From Vesta saturnalis (lineage: Eukaryota; Arthropoda; Insecta; Coleoptera; Lampyridae), in NCBI GenBank assembly GCA_036346205.1, contig JARFJB010002087.1, positions 7,007,501 through 7,071,500 of the forward strand: a DNA stretch of 64,000 nucleotides, written 5' to 3'. The position numbers were made by a program, and so were the translations under genes. The notes beneath the pieces were generated by a model. That model was given only the letters and a program-made list of their open reading frames with translations, searched no databases and was not told the origin of the DNA. Shown here piece by piece: positions 12,434-31,957 of the stretch. Numbering within the stretch: position 1 is the first letter of the stretch; the number at the start of each line of letters is the position of its first letter.

Positions 12434-12468
12434 TTGATAGTTGGTAGGCTTTGCTAATAACTTAAATA
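12434..12468 (-). promoter_or_regulatory. Core promoter of the cecropin gene
   Basis: On the minus strand TATTTAAG (12468-12461) is a TATA-like box. About 30 bases downstream lies a possible initiator, ATCAAA, near 12436. This would give a 5' UTR of about 70 bases. The start site is inferred from spacing only. Confidence 0.55.
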
Positions 12469-12608
12469 GTAGATTCAATCGAAGAATGTAAGGAATTGTA
12501 TAAAATTAAAAAAATCACAGTTATTTATTTATTTTTAGATTTAAAGTTAACATACGATAACCTGAAGACCTGGAATGGAATGCTTATAAACTAGCAAGTA
12601 TAAAACCG

Positions 12609-12618
12609 GGGGATTCCC
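12609..12618. promoter_or_regulatory. NF-kB (Relish/Dif-type) binding site
   Basis: GGGGATTCCC fits the GGGRNNYYYY-type kB consensus. It lies 242 bp upstream of the cecropin ATG. A GATAA box lies between them at 12556-12560. kB plus GATA sites are the known arrangement in insect immune-gene promoters driven by Imd/Toll signalling. The site also sits just downstream of a plus-strand TATAAAA at 12599-12605, so it could serve a divergent transcript. Confidence 0.65.
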
Positions 12619-12934
12619 TGTTGTACTTACCAAGCTCGTTTGCGGTTTTCTTTCAATAAATAACCATGCTTGAGTACATTACTAATTTTACTAGTTCTTT
12701 TAATATCATAAGTTTTGGTAACCAAGTATGGATAATTGGAAATGTCCTTTTTAGAAATCAAAAAGTTACCGGGTTTTATAAGTCACACAATTTTGCTTTT
12801 CAGATGTATAATTATTATGAAGCAATAAGTTTATTTTTAAACGATTTTTCAAAGAGAAATACCCCAAAATTATAATTCAACATCACCGGACTTCTTGTAT
12901 TTTTATAAATTACTACTATAACATCAACTATACA

Positions 12935-12944
<10 letters not shown>
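12619..12944. other. Short interval with no supported gene
   Basis: A 69-codon open frame on the plus strand (12666-12875) follows the TATAAAA at 12599 at a sensible distance. Its product has no signal peptide and no family resemblance that I recognise, so I do not call it a gene. Confidence 0.4.

Positions 12945-13000
<56 letters not shown>
12945..13000. repeat. (AT)n microsatellite
   Basis: Uninterrupted AT dinucleotide tract, one of at least seven in the window. Confidence 0.95.
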
Positions 13001-13005
<5 letters not shown>

Positions 13006-13089
13006 TAATTTACAAACCACCCATTGTGTGAAGTACAAATCTTCAACTTCTTTTATTACAGGAAATTGAAAATTGCTATGCGCTCATCA

Positions 13090-14230
13090 ACTCGGTTTAC
13101 AGTTTCCTTGTGAAAAGACGAATACGTATTGTAGTCGATGGCTTCTTTCAAAAGATGTTGGTATTAACGCGGGAGTGCCACAAGGATCAGTTACAGCTCC
13201 TACAGCTTTTCTCATAAATAATCTTATTTAATCAACGACTAGCCCGACATAGTAATTCATCTCAGTCTACTCATACGAGTAATCCAACTTCTACCTCGAA
13301 TCAAGATGTTAAAGCTGAAATGGCCATTTCAATCAACACAGACATTCAACGTATCCTTAGATGGGGAAGTAATAATCTAGTTAAATCAATGCTAACAAAA
13401 CTCAAGTGTTGCTTTGTGTCCTCCAAAAAAGATTGACAATTTCCTACTGTAAAAACGAATAGCTCTGATCTTAAGTTTTCAGACTATTACTATGTTGGGA
13501 ATGACTTTATCTTGAAATCTGTCATGTGTTGACCATCTTTTGTTAGCTACAACGCCGCTGCTCATAACATATGTTTTTGTACAGATCTAAGCAGTGCTTT
13601 ACGTCTCGGCAACTCTTTCTGCTGTATAAGGCCTAAATTTGACCTCATTTAAAATAAAATTCCCTTCTCTAGTCTGGTACTCCCCACACTTCAATATCGT
13701 TGACTGCATTCAAAAATGAGCGACTCGGCTTATATATGACCCGCCCTTAGCTTCTAATATACAGTATCTTGCGAATAAAAGAATCGTCTCAGTTATTTCT
13801 TTGTACTATCGGTATTACAATGGCTATTGTGATGCTGAATTACATTCTTTGATACCGGTCTGCGTTTGCTAGGATTACCCGGTTTGTTTATTCACAGCAC
13901 CGATATACAGTAAGAATCCCCACTTGTCGGACCAAACGGACGCTATCCACAATCTCTACCCGGCCTCTTAACTCTGGAATGATCTTTCTAGTTCCCGTCT
14001 TCCTCCCACTTATCATATGAAAGAATTTAAAGTAACCGTTCATAGGCAATAACAGACTGTTGAAAGATAATTGAGGCATGTGGTGTCAATGTTTGGGGTA
14101 CCATATTTAGAACGTTAGAACACTTCATCCTTCTTGCTACTGTTTCCACAAGCATGTGCTTCTTACAATTGTTCGTATCATTCTTACATGTTCTGGGGTA
14201 AACTGTGGGGTTGTTAAAAAAGGTGGCATA
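13090..14230 (+). pseudogene. CR1-like LINE reverse transcriptase fragment, 5'-truncated
   Basis: Same family as the minus-strand copy at 49804-51135. It opens in the fingers/palm region with RRIRIVVDGFF, then a frame-shifted counterpart of the VPQGS motif. It continues with AEMAISINTDIQRILRWGS at about 13315-13375 and ends with a C-terminal part near 13960-14050 (MKEFKVTVHR). Numerous stops and frameshifts are present. The catalytic YADD-type stretch is lost by deletion near 13230. The 5' end lies close to the (AT)n array. Confidence 0.75.
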
Positions 14231-14605
14231 TTACAATCTACTCCCTTTGGTAATATATCTTTTATGTTTTTCAACAAATATTAAATCGCCATCTTGCATG
14301 CATTGAATGATTTCACAACCTTGCGCAGCACCGATTTCCGTGGGAGTCTAGAGCTGTCAAAATTCTCTAATTTTTCAAACACGAAAAAGGTAAATTTGAG
14401 ATATAAGACACTTGATATAAGGTGTCCCGAAAATGGCTAAAAAATGGGGGGTTTCATTTAAAATAACGAAGTTGGTAGGCACTCTTAGTTAAAAATGTTG
14501 TTAACGGTAGGTTAGGTCGGTAAAGGTTTATGTAATTTTTTTCAGATTTTTATAGTCGATGGTTCCTCAGGTCTCGCTGAACACCCTATATATTGTAAGT
14601 ATATA

Positions 14606-16140
14606 CAGTGCGTCCCCGTACTGATTGGACGACTCTTATAAAAGGCAAACAATTTTTGATTTGAAATTTGAGCTTCTGGGGTCCAGTCCTGGAAAAAATT
14701 ATTTTTCACACTAGCGAAAGTCCTTTTCTGTACGAAATACAACCAAATGTTACTAAAAAAAATTGTTCAAAATGAAAAATTACATACGTATGCAAAATTA
14801 CAAGTCTCTAGGCCAACTTTGATTTTTTAGGCTTTTTTTATGTTAACGAAATTTGATCAGAATTGAAAATCATGTTAATATACAACATTTCCCATCGCAA
14901 ATCCCATGAAACAGGCCCCTGTAGAAAATAAAACAAACTTTTTTTATTGTTGGATAGTCATCCTTTTACAATACCAAAGCAATTAAGCAAAATTACCTAT
15001 CTACTGTGAGTTATGACTCTTAGTTTAATCTAAATTTTTTATAAGAATTTTGTATCTGTTCCAAAATAATTGTTGTGGTAGCGTTTTGAATCCTATTTTT
15101 TAACTCTTCAACATCATTTGGAACTCTTTCAGCGTAAACTAAGTGTTTTAATCTGTCCTACACAAAAAAATCTATAATAGTAAGATCAAGTGACCTTGGA
15201 GGCCATAAAAGTTTCCTACTGTTTCTCCCAATCCATCTGTCGCCAAACTGTTCACTTAACCAGCTAGAAACTAGAGTAGAATGGGCAGGGCAGCCGTCAT
15301 GCTGAAAGTAACTGGTTTGGCGTATTTGTAAGGGAAGTTCATCAACAACTTGTTCTGATTAAGGTTCCCTTTAATAAAGAATGGCCCAATAAAACCAAGT
15401 TTACATGAAACTACACACCCTACATTTATTTTTAGTATTGCTTTCTGGAATTAGTTTGGTATTGTGAATTTTCTTCGCTCCAAAATCTACAATTCTGAGA
15501 CGAAGGGGCGCCATTTGTTGCGAAAGTAGATTCGTCTGAAAATATTATCTGCTCATAAAAATGTCGGTTGTTTAAGATCTCTTCTCCCAAATATAATCAA
15601 AAATCTAATCCTTTAGCTCCATCACTATCTACTAGCGTATGAAGAAATTGTGTTTCAAACGCACCTGAATTGTCACTTCGATTTCTCAGTGACAATTTTG
15701 GATCGTTTTCTACCGAATTTAATGCTACCAATGTCGATGTATCCTTTTTAATATGTACTTTTCTTTTGTTTTTTAAAATTATTTACACTTCCAGTTTACA
15801 GAATCTTTTTTATTGACCAGCTCACATACGATTTTTGTACTATTGCATCAGGATGTTTTTCATTAAAAAGGTTAATTATAGAAGAAATGTCTCTCATCAA
15901 TACCGTAACACTGAATTAAATAAATTTTTTGTTCTGTTATCAACATTTTTACTATTAAAGAATAAAATAACTAATAAAGAAGAAAATGACACAAGCGGTA
16001 CTATTCAGTTTGTTTTAACGCTCTTGATTATTAAAGTAGTGACTTGCCATTTCAAACTATTCTCTTGTATCTTGTATCAAGCAGGGTTGGACCCTAGAAG
16101 CTCAAATTTCAAGAGTCGTCCAATGAATATGGGAACACAC
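14606..16140 (-). mobile_element. DD41D Tc1/mariner-superfamily element, decayed
   Basis: Imperfect inverted ends: left CAGTGCGTCCCCGTACTGAT, right end matching it after TA, with the shared stretch ATTGGACGACTCTT and GAAATTTGAGCTTCT (the right end lacks about 30 bp). TA target duplication flanks both ends. The interior carries a transposase pseudogene on the minus strand. Confidence 0.75.
14990..15850 (-). pseudogene. Transposase pseudogene (IS630/Tc1/mariner, DD41D)
   Basis: A DDE transposase that would cut at TA sites, broken by several stops. On the minus strand the second catalytic Asp lies in YFQHDGCPAHS. The third lies in WPPRSLDLTIIDFF, 41 residues later. The C-terminal helix region ends in RIQNATTTIILEQIQ. 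The first catalytic segment has diverged. Spacing and context match DUF4817-type transposases of insects, the DD41D (rosa-like) group. Not functional. Confidence 0.75.
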
Positions 16141-16173
16141 TATATATACAGTGTCCTGAAAGAATGATATGAA

Positions 16174-16705
16174 TTCTCTGGATTAAAATATACCGATTTA
16201 AGTCAACTTACCTTAGTACCAAGTTGCTCCCTTAACGACATACGAGCCTTTAAAGATTTACTTTGTTTTCTATTTTTTACGCTAACTCATTTATCTTTTG
16301 AGTTATTTAATTGAAATTTGGTTTTTATAGGTTTTTGCATTTTTTGGAAATGGTTCAGTTTAGCGACTTGCGACAAGTATACATTTTATAAAGCTATTAT
16401 TATGAAATTATTAAAAAGTTACTCATTATGTCAAATTTTTCACATACCAAAAAAATATGAGAACGAGAATGTAACATATAGGTTGCTGCAAGCGCCCTCT
16501 ATACTTTACACAAGAACTGATTGCACAGACATGTTGAGCTAATGCAAAAACCTATAAAAACCAAATTTCAACTAAATAACTCAAAAAAGGAATGAGTTAG
16601 CGTAAAAAAATAGAAAACAAAATAAATTTTTAAAGGCTCGTATGTCCTTACGGGAACAACGTGGTAAGTTGACTTAAATCGGTATATTTTAATCCAGTGA
16701 AGGTG
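16174..16705. mobile_element. Palindromic (foldback) MITE, about 530 bp
   Basis: Arms of about 170 bp are inverted copies of each other. GGATTAAAATATACCGATTT near 16180 is matched by AAATCGGTATATTTTAATCC near 16677, and GGTTTTTATAGGTTTTTGCA is mirrored near 16542-16570. The centre lies at about 16440. No coding sequence. It directly follows the DD41D element and precedes a (TA)n tract. Confidence 0.75.
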
Positions 16706-16731
16706 CCCCTGAAGTATGGTTCATTCTTTTC

Positions 16732-16736
<5 letters not shown>

Positions 16737-16769
<33 letters not shown>

Positions 16770-16795
16770 TATATAATATATATATATAATATATA

Positions 16796-16856
<61 letters not shown>
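16737..16856. repeat. (TA)n array, interrupted
   Basis: TA repeats with TAA interruptions. It forms the left border of the mariner copy. Confidence 0.95.
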
Positions 16857-16859
<3 letters not shown>

Positions 16860-16984
16860 TAAAACATCAATTTTCGAAAAATTCGTGTATATTTTACGTT
16901 CACAAATTTACGTTTCGAAAACTTCTCTTCGTTTTCGTTTTCAAGAATGACAATAAGTGAAACTTATGTAACCTAAATAATCGT

Positions 16985-17798
16985 GGAAGCACCAGGTCTG
17001 GGGAGTACGGTGGGTGCTAAAGAATGTCCCATCTAAGCGATTTCAAGGTGTCTTTCACTGGCTTTAAGAAATAATAAAATCACTTTGCCATGTCTTCTGG
17101 CCCATTCCGGTCGTATTTCGATCAATGCGTGATTTAAATTAATCATTTGTTGACAATAGCATTGTGCATTAACGGTTTCGCCGGGATTCAAGAGTTCATA
17201 ATACACAATACCGCTCTGGTCCCACCAGACACAAAGCATGGTCTTCATGCCGAAGCGATTCGGCCTTGGTGTTGATGGACCGGCTTGCCAGGTGAAAGCC
17301 ACGATGGTTCGATTTCAGGTTTTCAAAATGAAACCATTTTTCGTCACCAGTCACAATTCGATACAAAAATTATCTTCTTTCGTGGCGTTGAAGCAGCATT
17401 TCACAAGTGACTTTGTAATTTTCCATTTGACGTTCATTCAAATCGTGTGTGACCCATTTACCGAGTGTATTAACGTTACCCATTGTTCGTAAATGTCTGC
17501 TGATAGTTTCGCGTGACACGTTTAATGCTTTTTCCAATTGCTGTTGATTTTTAGTTGGGTCATCATCCAATAACTCCTGCCATTGCTGGTCTTCGCACTT
17601 TTGTGGTCTACTAGAGCGCTCACTGTCTTTCACATTGAATTCACCGCTTTTAAGTTGTCCAAACCATGGAGCGTGTTCATCATATGTTTTTACCAGAAAA
17701 CGATGACTTTCAACATTTCAACAGCCTTTTCCTTTTGATTAAATAAGAAAAGCAATGCGTGCCGCAAATGTTCTTTTTCAGGTACAAAATTCGCCATG
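16985..17798 (-). pseudogene. Mariner transposase pseudogene (DD34D type)
   Basis: Classical mariner transposase on the minus strand starting MANFVPEKEHLRHALLFLF (ATG at 17798-17796). The helix-turn-helix region includes LNVSRETISRHLRTMG. The first catalytic Asp is in VTGDEKWFHFEN (about 17355-17320). The second catalytic segment, expected after RRHGKVILL, is deleted, and the YSPDL motif (about 17000) is followed by a changed residue instead of the third Asp. The C-terminus is missing. Frameshifts separate the N-terminal, middle and C-terminal pieces. The element lies between two (TA)n arrays (16737-16856 and 17971-18054), as expected for a TA-targeting transposon. Not functional. Confidence 0.85.
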
Positions 17799-17970
17799 AT
17801 CACTGAACGATAAAACAAAGACGTTAGTTTTTGGCGGACTCACCTTGTGTGTCTGTAGATTAATGTCAGACGAGCAAAATGACGTACGTGTCAAATCAAT
17901 ACGTTGCGTACTTTTCGCCGGTACCATCTCTTAGTTAAACCGGAAAAAACTTATGCATGCACCAATGTGT

Positions 17971-17971
17971 T

Positions 17972-18049
<78 letters not shown>

Positions 18050-18054
18050 ATATA
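17971..18054. repeat. (TA)n array
   Basis: Long TA repeat that lies between the mariner copy and the next DD41D element. Confidence 0.95.
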
Positions 18055-19799
18055 CTGTAGAGTAAAAATCTGGGTAATGGTTGTAAAATTTAAACTATTA
18101 ACTCTTAAGGGAATTCCAAAACTGGTCACTTTTATTTTTAATTGCACATTTACTGGTTCTATAATGAAATATACAGGATGATCCATCTAAGAATAGTGAT
18201 GTCACTGTCAACTTCTTTAAATAACAACTCTCAACTTTTATTCGTTATTTTAATAGCTAGTGCGATTGCCTAATTGACGGTATAAAATTTATGCCTACAT
18301 TCATTAGGACATTTTGGAGGAAATTAATTTTGAAAAATAAAAATAGAATTTCAACTTTATATTATCGTTAATATGGAAAGTCTGACTTTTTATTCGTAGT
18401 ATCCTAATGAATTTCGTCTATTATTGGATACCATCGCAACGATGTCAGTAAATTAATTGAATTGTCAAAAGATTTTTACTATTGTCAAATTAAGCGAAAG
18501 AGAACAAAGTCAAATATTAATAATGACGGGTTATGGCGATAGAAAAAGAATGCAATATCAAATATTACAGTTATTTAACAATATTCATCCGGAAAGATTA
18601 CCGATAACTCAGTCGATTGCTAAACTAAAAAAAAAATCTGGTCATATTAGAGATTTACCAAGAATTGGGCGACCCGCAATAAATGAAGAAACGCAGCTTA
18701 ATATACTACTGGATTTTCACGAAAATCCGCATAAAACAACTCGTGCTGTTGTTGCGGATCATGAAATTAGACAAAAATCGCTTAAAGAAACAAAAGAGGG
18801 GCCCGTATAAAATAATTTTACTGCAAAAATGGAATGAAGACGATCCCGACCGTCGAATGGAGTTCTGTGCAATTATGATGAATATGTTACACGAGAATCC
18901 TGGAATGCTAAGAAGGATTCAGATGGGGCATCATACTATTTGAACGGCACAGTCAACAGACAAAATGTTAGATATTGAGCACCTGAAAATCCTCACTGGT
19001 ATCACGATCAAAAAACACAATAACCCCAGAAATTAAAAGTTTTTGCGGGAATTGTTGGTGACATGATAATAGGCCCACATTTTTGTAGCGGTAACTTAAC
19101 TGGGCCAATATACAAAGATTTTTGGATAACGAATCAATTCCTACGTTAGCCGCTATTTTTCCAAATCCGGAGGATCCTGGCATTCCGAATAATACGTTGT
19201 GGTACCAACAAGATAGAGTACGAGCGCATTATGCAAGACGAGTTCAGCAATACATGAATGATGTATTTCCCAATAGATGGATTGGACGAAGAGGTTTAAT
19301 GGAATGGCCCGCAAGGTCTCCTCATCTTACACCTCTCGATTTTTGTTGTGGGGGTAAGTGAAAAGTTAAGATTACCGAGAGAAGCCAGATAATTTGGAAC
19401 AGTTAAAAGAACGGATAAGAACGACAATTAGGGGTTATAACCGAATACTCTTCAAAACGTGCTACAAGTCCACTGGGATATTGTCAAAAAGTTGCGAGAG
19501 TAAATTTTGCTTTATTATCTAGTTAAATAATATTAAAATTTTCTTATGAAAGTAGGTAAAAATTTTATCCCGTTATTTAGACAGTCGCACAGGCCATTAA
19601 AATAACAAATAAAAATTGGGAGTTGTCATTTAAAACAGTTGACAGTGACACCGTTATTCTTAAATGGATCACCCGGTATATTTCATTATACCAGAAGTAA
19701 ATGTGTAAATAAAAATAAAAGTTGACCTGTTTTTGGAATTTTCTTAAAAGTCAATAGTCTAAATTTTACAGCCATTATTCCCGACTTTTACTCTCACTG
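18055..19799 (+). mobile_element. DD41D element with about 210-bp inverted repeats
   Basis: Outer ends: CTGTAGAGTAAAAATCTGGG on the left, and GACTTTTACTCTCACTG on the right followed by TA. Inner termini about 110 bp inside each end, TACAGGATGATCCATCTAAG (18170) and CTTAAATGGATCACCCGGTA (19660), are also mirror images. The transposase remnant lies between the arms. Confidence 0.8.
18457..19510 (+). pseudogene. Transposase pseudogene (DD41D)
   Basis: The N-terminal DUF4817-like helix-turn-helix region includes KLSEREQSQILIMTGYGDR and RDLPRIGRPAINEETQLNIL. The middle part reads MEFCAIMMNMLHENPG. The first catalytic motif is eroded. The second Asp is in LWYQQDRVRAHYARRV, and the third in WPARSPHLTPLDF, 41 residues later. 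At least four frameshifts or stops are present. Confidence 0.78.
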
Positions 19800-19919
19800 T
19801 ATAATCTTTGGACAATTTAATAAATTAGTATTCATGATTTCTTTATAAATATAAAATAGAAAATTTTATATACATTCGGGGAAATTTTTCTAATATTTTT
19901 TCTAATATTTTCTCGTATA

Positions 19920-21525
19920 CAGAGTGTTCCGTAACAGCGGTACATAACCTATCTTTCTTATTGTAAATGGAATGAACTTGTTTAATTTATTGTTTTTGTT
20001 TCAAATGTTAATAACTATCTTATTCTAAATATAACACCCTGTATATTATTAAATTGTTTGATACATTTTTATAATAAGAAAATTGTGTCTATCTTATTAA
20101 TCTATCATCGATATGACACCCTGCATAAAATTTTGATATCAGATATATTGTTAAATTGGTTGAAAGGGAATTGACCATAGACGTGCGTGTTTGTCGATTA
20201 CCCACAGAAGTACAATGAAATGTAGACTTGTCCGTGAACATTACATTCAGGACGAATCCTCCCTTTTCTTGCAACTTTAACAACGCCCAGTTACAAAATT
20301 CTAATCGGTGTTGTTTATCACCCTCATTACTAAACCTGTTTTCCTTTAATATGCGCCCAATTGTGCGAGTACTACGCTATAGCATGATACCTAATTTTCT
20401 TTGACTTGTACTTGGCTGCTGAATTACTACTAATATAGTACTTAGAGCCGTTTCTTCATTTCTAGCATGTTTCTCATACGCTACCAGTACGAATAAACCG
20501 CTGATGGACGTCTTATTTGAGGGTACCGCTCACAATAAAGTCTTTATGCCAATAAAACATTTCTATTGGCTTCGCGAAAATAAATACCATATCTACTAAT
20601 TCTCTTTTTCAAAGTGTACCGCCATTTTCATTAACATAAGATGTTGAAACGTTTGATACGTACTAATAATGATACGTTTAACTGCATTTGTTAAGTTTGA
20701 TCTATGCGCTTTTTCTTTTCAGGGCTATTGTTATGATAAATTTTATTGCTGGCAAATGATTTTAGAAAATTAAACAATTTTAGTTTAATTCATTCTAGAC
20801 TAATACAACTTTTTACAAGTATTGGTACGATAGTTACATTACCAAATAAGGAAAATGTACAGTGTTCAATTTGTCATAAAAATTTTACGCAGTTTCAATT
20901 GAATTTATATTTTTATTTTAATGAAAAGTTTTTATGAAAGTACATTCTCATTCACCTACGTAAGACAAAAGTCAATACATTTTACCATCTATCTAAGTAC
21001 GAGAACTGGTCAATATACCTAATATTATGTTAGGTGCACATTGATTATACGACGAAGAATTAAAATAAAAATTTTAAAATTGTAAATAATTCAAAAACCG
21101 TTGCAAATGAACAAAATTTTCTTAATACAAAAAATGTAGGTCTTGAATAATATAATATATAGGTATTGTATTTAAGATAAGATAATTATTTACATTTAAA
21201 TCAAAAAAATCATAAATTATTATTTCTGGTACACCCTGTATAAAATTTAAATAAAACAATATTTCTTAAGAGATCAATGTCAGTACTAATTACATGCGGA
21301 GTTAAAATTCATAGATTTGGTAGTAAACTCAATATACATTTTGGACTACGGCAAATATTTAAATTAACTTAGTAGAAATATTTAAAGAACGGTTAGATTT
21401 AGATATCTGACATGTTTAATGGAAAGTAGTTGCTTTTCAGAGGAGAAATGAAATCCACAATAAAAACTACACCATTCCATTTAAAACAAGAAAGATAAGT
21501 TATGTACCGCTGTTACGGAACACTG
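19920..21525 (-). mobile_element. DD41D-like element, decayed
   Basis: Ends CAGAGTGTTCCGTAACAGCG (left) and CGCTGTTACGGAACACTGA (right) are inverted, preceded on the left by TA, with about 55 bp of matching subterminal sequence. Transposase remnants at about 20000-20640 on the minus strand include VMFTDKSTFHC (20200-20250), a mutated form of the TDEATFH motif. Two same-orientation ACCCTGTATA sequences (about 20038 and 21231) may mark further insertions. Confidence 0.65.
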
Positions 21526-21605
21526 AATATGTGCAAATATTTTAGGTTATAACGTGCTTGAATTCAAGCAACTTTTGTATAAAACATTTGTTTTACTATG
21601 CAGTT

Positions 21606-21607
<2 letters not shown>

Positions 21608-21644
<37 letters not shown>
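21608..21644. repeat. (TA)n array
   Basis: TA repeat that abuts the left terminus of the next element. Confidence 0.95.

Positions 21645-26254
<4,610 letters not shown>

Positions 26255-26298
<44 letters not shown>
26255..26298. repeat. (TA)n array
   Basis: Separates two neighbouring long-inverted-repeat elements. Confidence 0.95.
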
Positions 26299-29305
<3,007 letters not shown>

Positions 29306-29544
29306 AAGTTTCGATTCTATTAGTAGAGATATATAGATTTTTGAATGGTAGAGGTTTGACTATCTTTAGAAGTGTCATTGTTTATATTGTAAGTTTCGCT
29401 TCAGGCAGTAAGGGCAACCCATCTACATTACCGTTATTATATGTTTAGATCTTAAAAATTGGGGATTTTTAATCGATAAGTAATATCAGTAAATATGTTT
29501 GAAACTTTAATGTTAAAAGTGAACCAATATTATAAAATAAAATA

Positions 29545-29720
29545 CTTATCTTTTTTGGGTTTCTTAATGGTGTATTTTTATATTATACAATCTAAACGTT
29601 TCGATAACACTTACAGTTATCTTTGTCAGTAGTAATATCTATTAAAATTGTTAAAGATGTTGAAACAATTTTGTGAAAGTTGAAAAATTAAAAATTATTA
29701 TTTTTAATATTATAAAAGTT
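29545..29720 (-). mobile_element. Penelope-like element end with hammerhead-like motif
   Basis: Reverse complement of 51640-51830 with moderate divergence. On the minus strand it contains the stem GATAAC...GTTATC followed by GAAACGTTT, preceded by CTGAC (core about 29630-29594). No open frame for the element is nearby. Confidence 0.55.
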
Positions 29721-31730
29721 CATTGTTTGTTTCTGTGAAATTACACATAGGATTAACACCGTTTTAGAGTAATCAATCTTTTGATATTTTGGCTTTATGA
29801 TTGATCTGAGATTTGCTCATTTTGAATCAGGTCGATTATAAAATTTACTTATTTTGCGTTCCCTAAGAGTCATTAAATATATAATACTGATAACAAGATA
29901 TTTATTAAGCAGAAATTTCATATTTGAATTATTGCAATTCATTCATGCTGGTTAATGTTTAAATACATTTTTAAACAAAAAGTATTTCAAGTATTGTTTG
30001 ATATAAAGTATATGCTTCATGAACGACGCACTGATCGTCAGGTCTTTAAAATTTTTAAATACGAATTAATGTTTGTGTGGTTACAAATTATTGTGATTTT
30101 ATAAATATACAGGTGCGATAATAAGTTCACGACGACTCGTATGCTTCAAAATTTTATTAAGCTTTGGATAAATTGATTATTGAGGGTAACTGAACTTAAA
30201 GGTTTTCAAAATTGCATCGATTTGCATTAAGTTTACTGAGACGAAATTTGAGTTGTGTATGGTTTTATTCAGTAGGCTACAATTCTGTCTTTCACAATTA
30301 GGCAGAATTAACAGCTCGCCTAGGACTATTTAATTTGGAAAAATTTAATACTGTGGTGGCGCCTAGAGGCAATTTTTCCTGGATTGAATGTTGTTATTTG
30401 TTGATTTATGGTAAGTGTAAGGTGTTTGAATCTGCATTCCAATCATTTTACGTCTTATATCGACCCCGTCCATTTCCACTGTACCGCTTACCTCGATGGG
30501 CCTGCAACCACGTCTAGTGCGGTTTGATCGTGTACAACGTAAATAGTTCTCGATTTAGTTTAGCTCCAAATAGAATTTCACTTTACTTAAAAATATGACT
30601 CTTGCAGCTTCAGTAAAGAATTGTTACGGAGTAAAGGTTTGGTGGTCAACCCTGTCTGTAATCGTCTGTTTACTTTCTAACTCGAAAAATACAAGTACAT
30701 TCGTTTCGAGCGTACCGTTGACATAATTAATAAATCTATACATATACCGCAACCCTTAAGCCCATTACATTATAAGATACTGCGTTCAAATAAATGAAGT
30801 TGCAAACTCTTTCACATTGTGAAACGCATTTGTAATTTTAAAGGGTAAATCCATTACTATAATAAAGTATTCTTAAAGTAAATCCTTTTTTTTGGAAATA
30901 TTTTTATTTTTATTCCAGTTGAAGACTGATTATTCATGGAAAAAGAAACAATTATGAAATTGAATTGGTACAGTTGTTATGTACAATTTGCTTCATCATA
31001 CTGCACTACGAAACACCACATTATAAGATTACTTTTACGATTTGAAGGTTTTTCGATTAAACTTTGAAATAGTTTTCAGGATATAAGCAAATCAACCTCA
31101 ATATAAACCTAGACGAAAGTCACGAGTGAATTAGTCGAAATGTAAAACAAAAAGTAGCGACATGACATTTCACGAACTGCCAGTAATTTAGAATGCATGA
31201 TTCCTCCCGGTTGAGCCACAGCCTGAATAAGTAAAGCCACAATAAACCATGCAAGTGGGAATACGTTAATTTCTTAATTTACTGGTTAAGTTGTTCCTAG
31301 TCATGAATTTCTGATGAGAAAAGAAATATTACTTTATAAATTGCCAGTTGTTCAACCTGTTTCAAATTTAATTAAGTACTTAAAAACATTTTTAATGCCT
31401 TTTTCTTTGTGGGTAAATTTAATTTTATTTACATTTTGCTCTATACGGAAAAAAAATATTGTACACGTTTACGTCATTTTAATTTTCATAATTACATTCT
31501 TCTAGATTTAATTTCACATTGCTTATTTACTTAAAAACGCAATTAGAAATAGTTCGGAATTTTTATTGCGCAGTTTGCGTTATTCTGCAACTGATGAAAA
31601 AGAAAACAGCACAGAGACCAAATAGCTAGTCTTTTCGTTTGTTGCAGAATATCTAAGGTTCGAGAATGTGCAAATTAGCGTACTGGATAAAATAATATAA
31701 CCTCTTACCAAGGAAGGATGACAGCAGAAT
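29721..31730. other. Non-coding interval
   Basis: AT-rich sequence with only short unremarkable open frames. No feature is supported. Confidence 0.5.
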
Positions 31731-31732
31731 AA

Positions 31733-31957
31733 ATGAAATTCCTTAATAGAAATCAACATAACAACACATTATCCTATTCACAAGTAACCGCCGGATATAA
31801 CAATACAGCACACACCAATGAAAGGCAAAAACAACCACACATTAACGAACAGTTCTCCAATTTCTTAATGGAATTCAAATCAATGTTTACTCATCTCATT
31901 AACCAGAGCGGTATAATATTAAATATGCTTTCCACCGTCATAACTAAATTAACATAA
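31733..31957 (+). pseudogene. Jockey ORF1 (gag-like) C-terminal remnant
   Basis: 75 codons with the conserved tail pattern of Jockey ORF1: SYSQVTAGYN near the start, then FSNFLMEFKSMFTHLIN. Its TAA overlaps the ATG of ORF2 as TAATG at 31955-31959, the type of junction that allows termination and reinitiation. The zinc-knuckle region that should precede is absent. Confidence 0.7.

Noticed and set aside
12666..12875. Possible plus-strand gene downstream of TATAAAA at 12599
   Set aside because: The 69-codon product has no signal peptide or family resemblance, and no splice sites support an extension.
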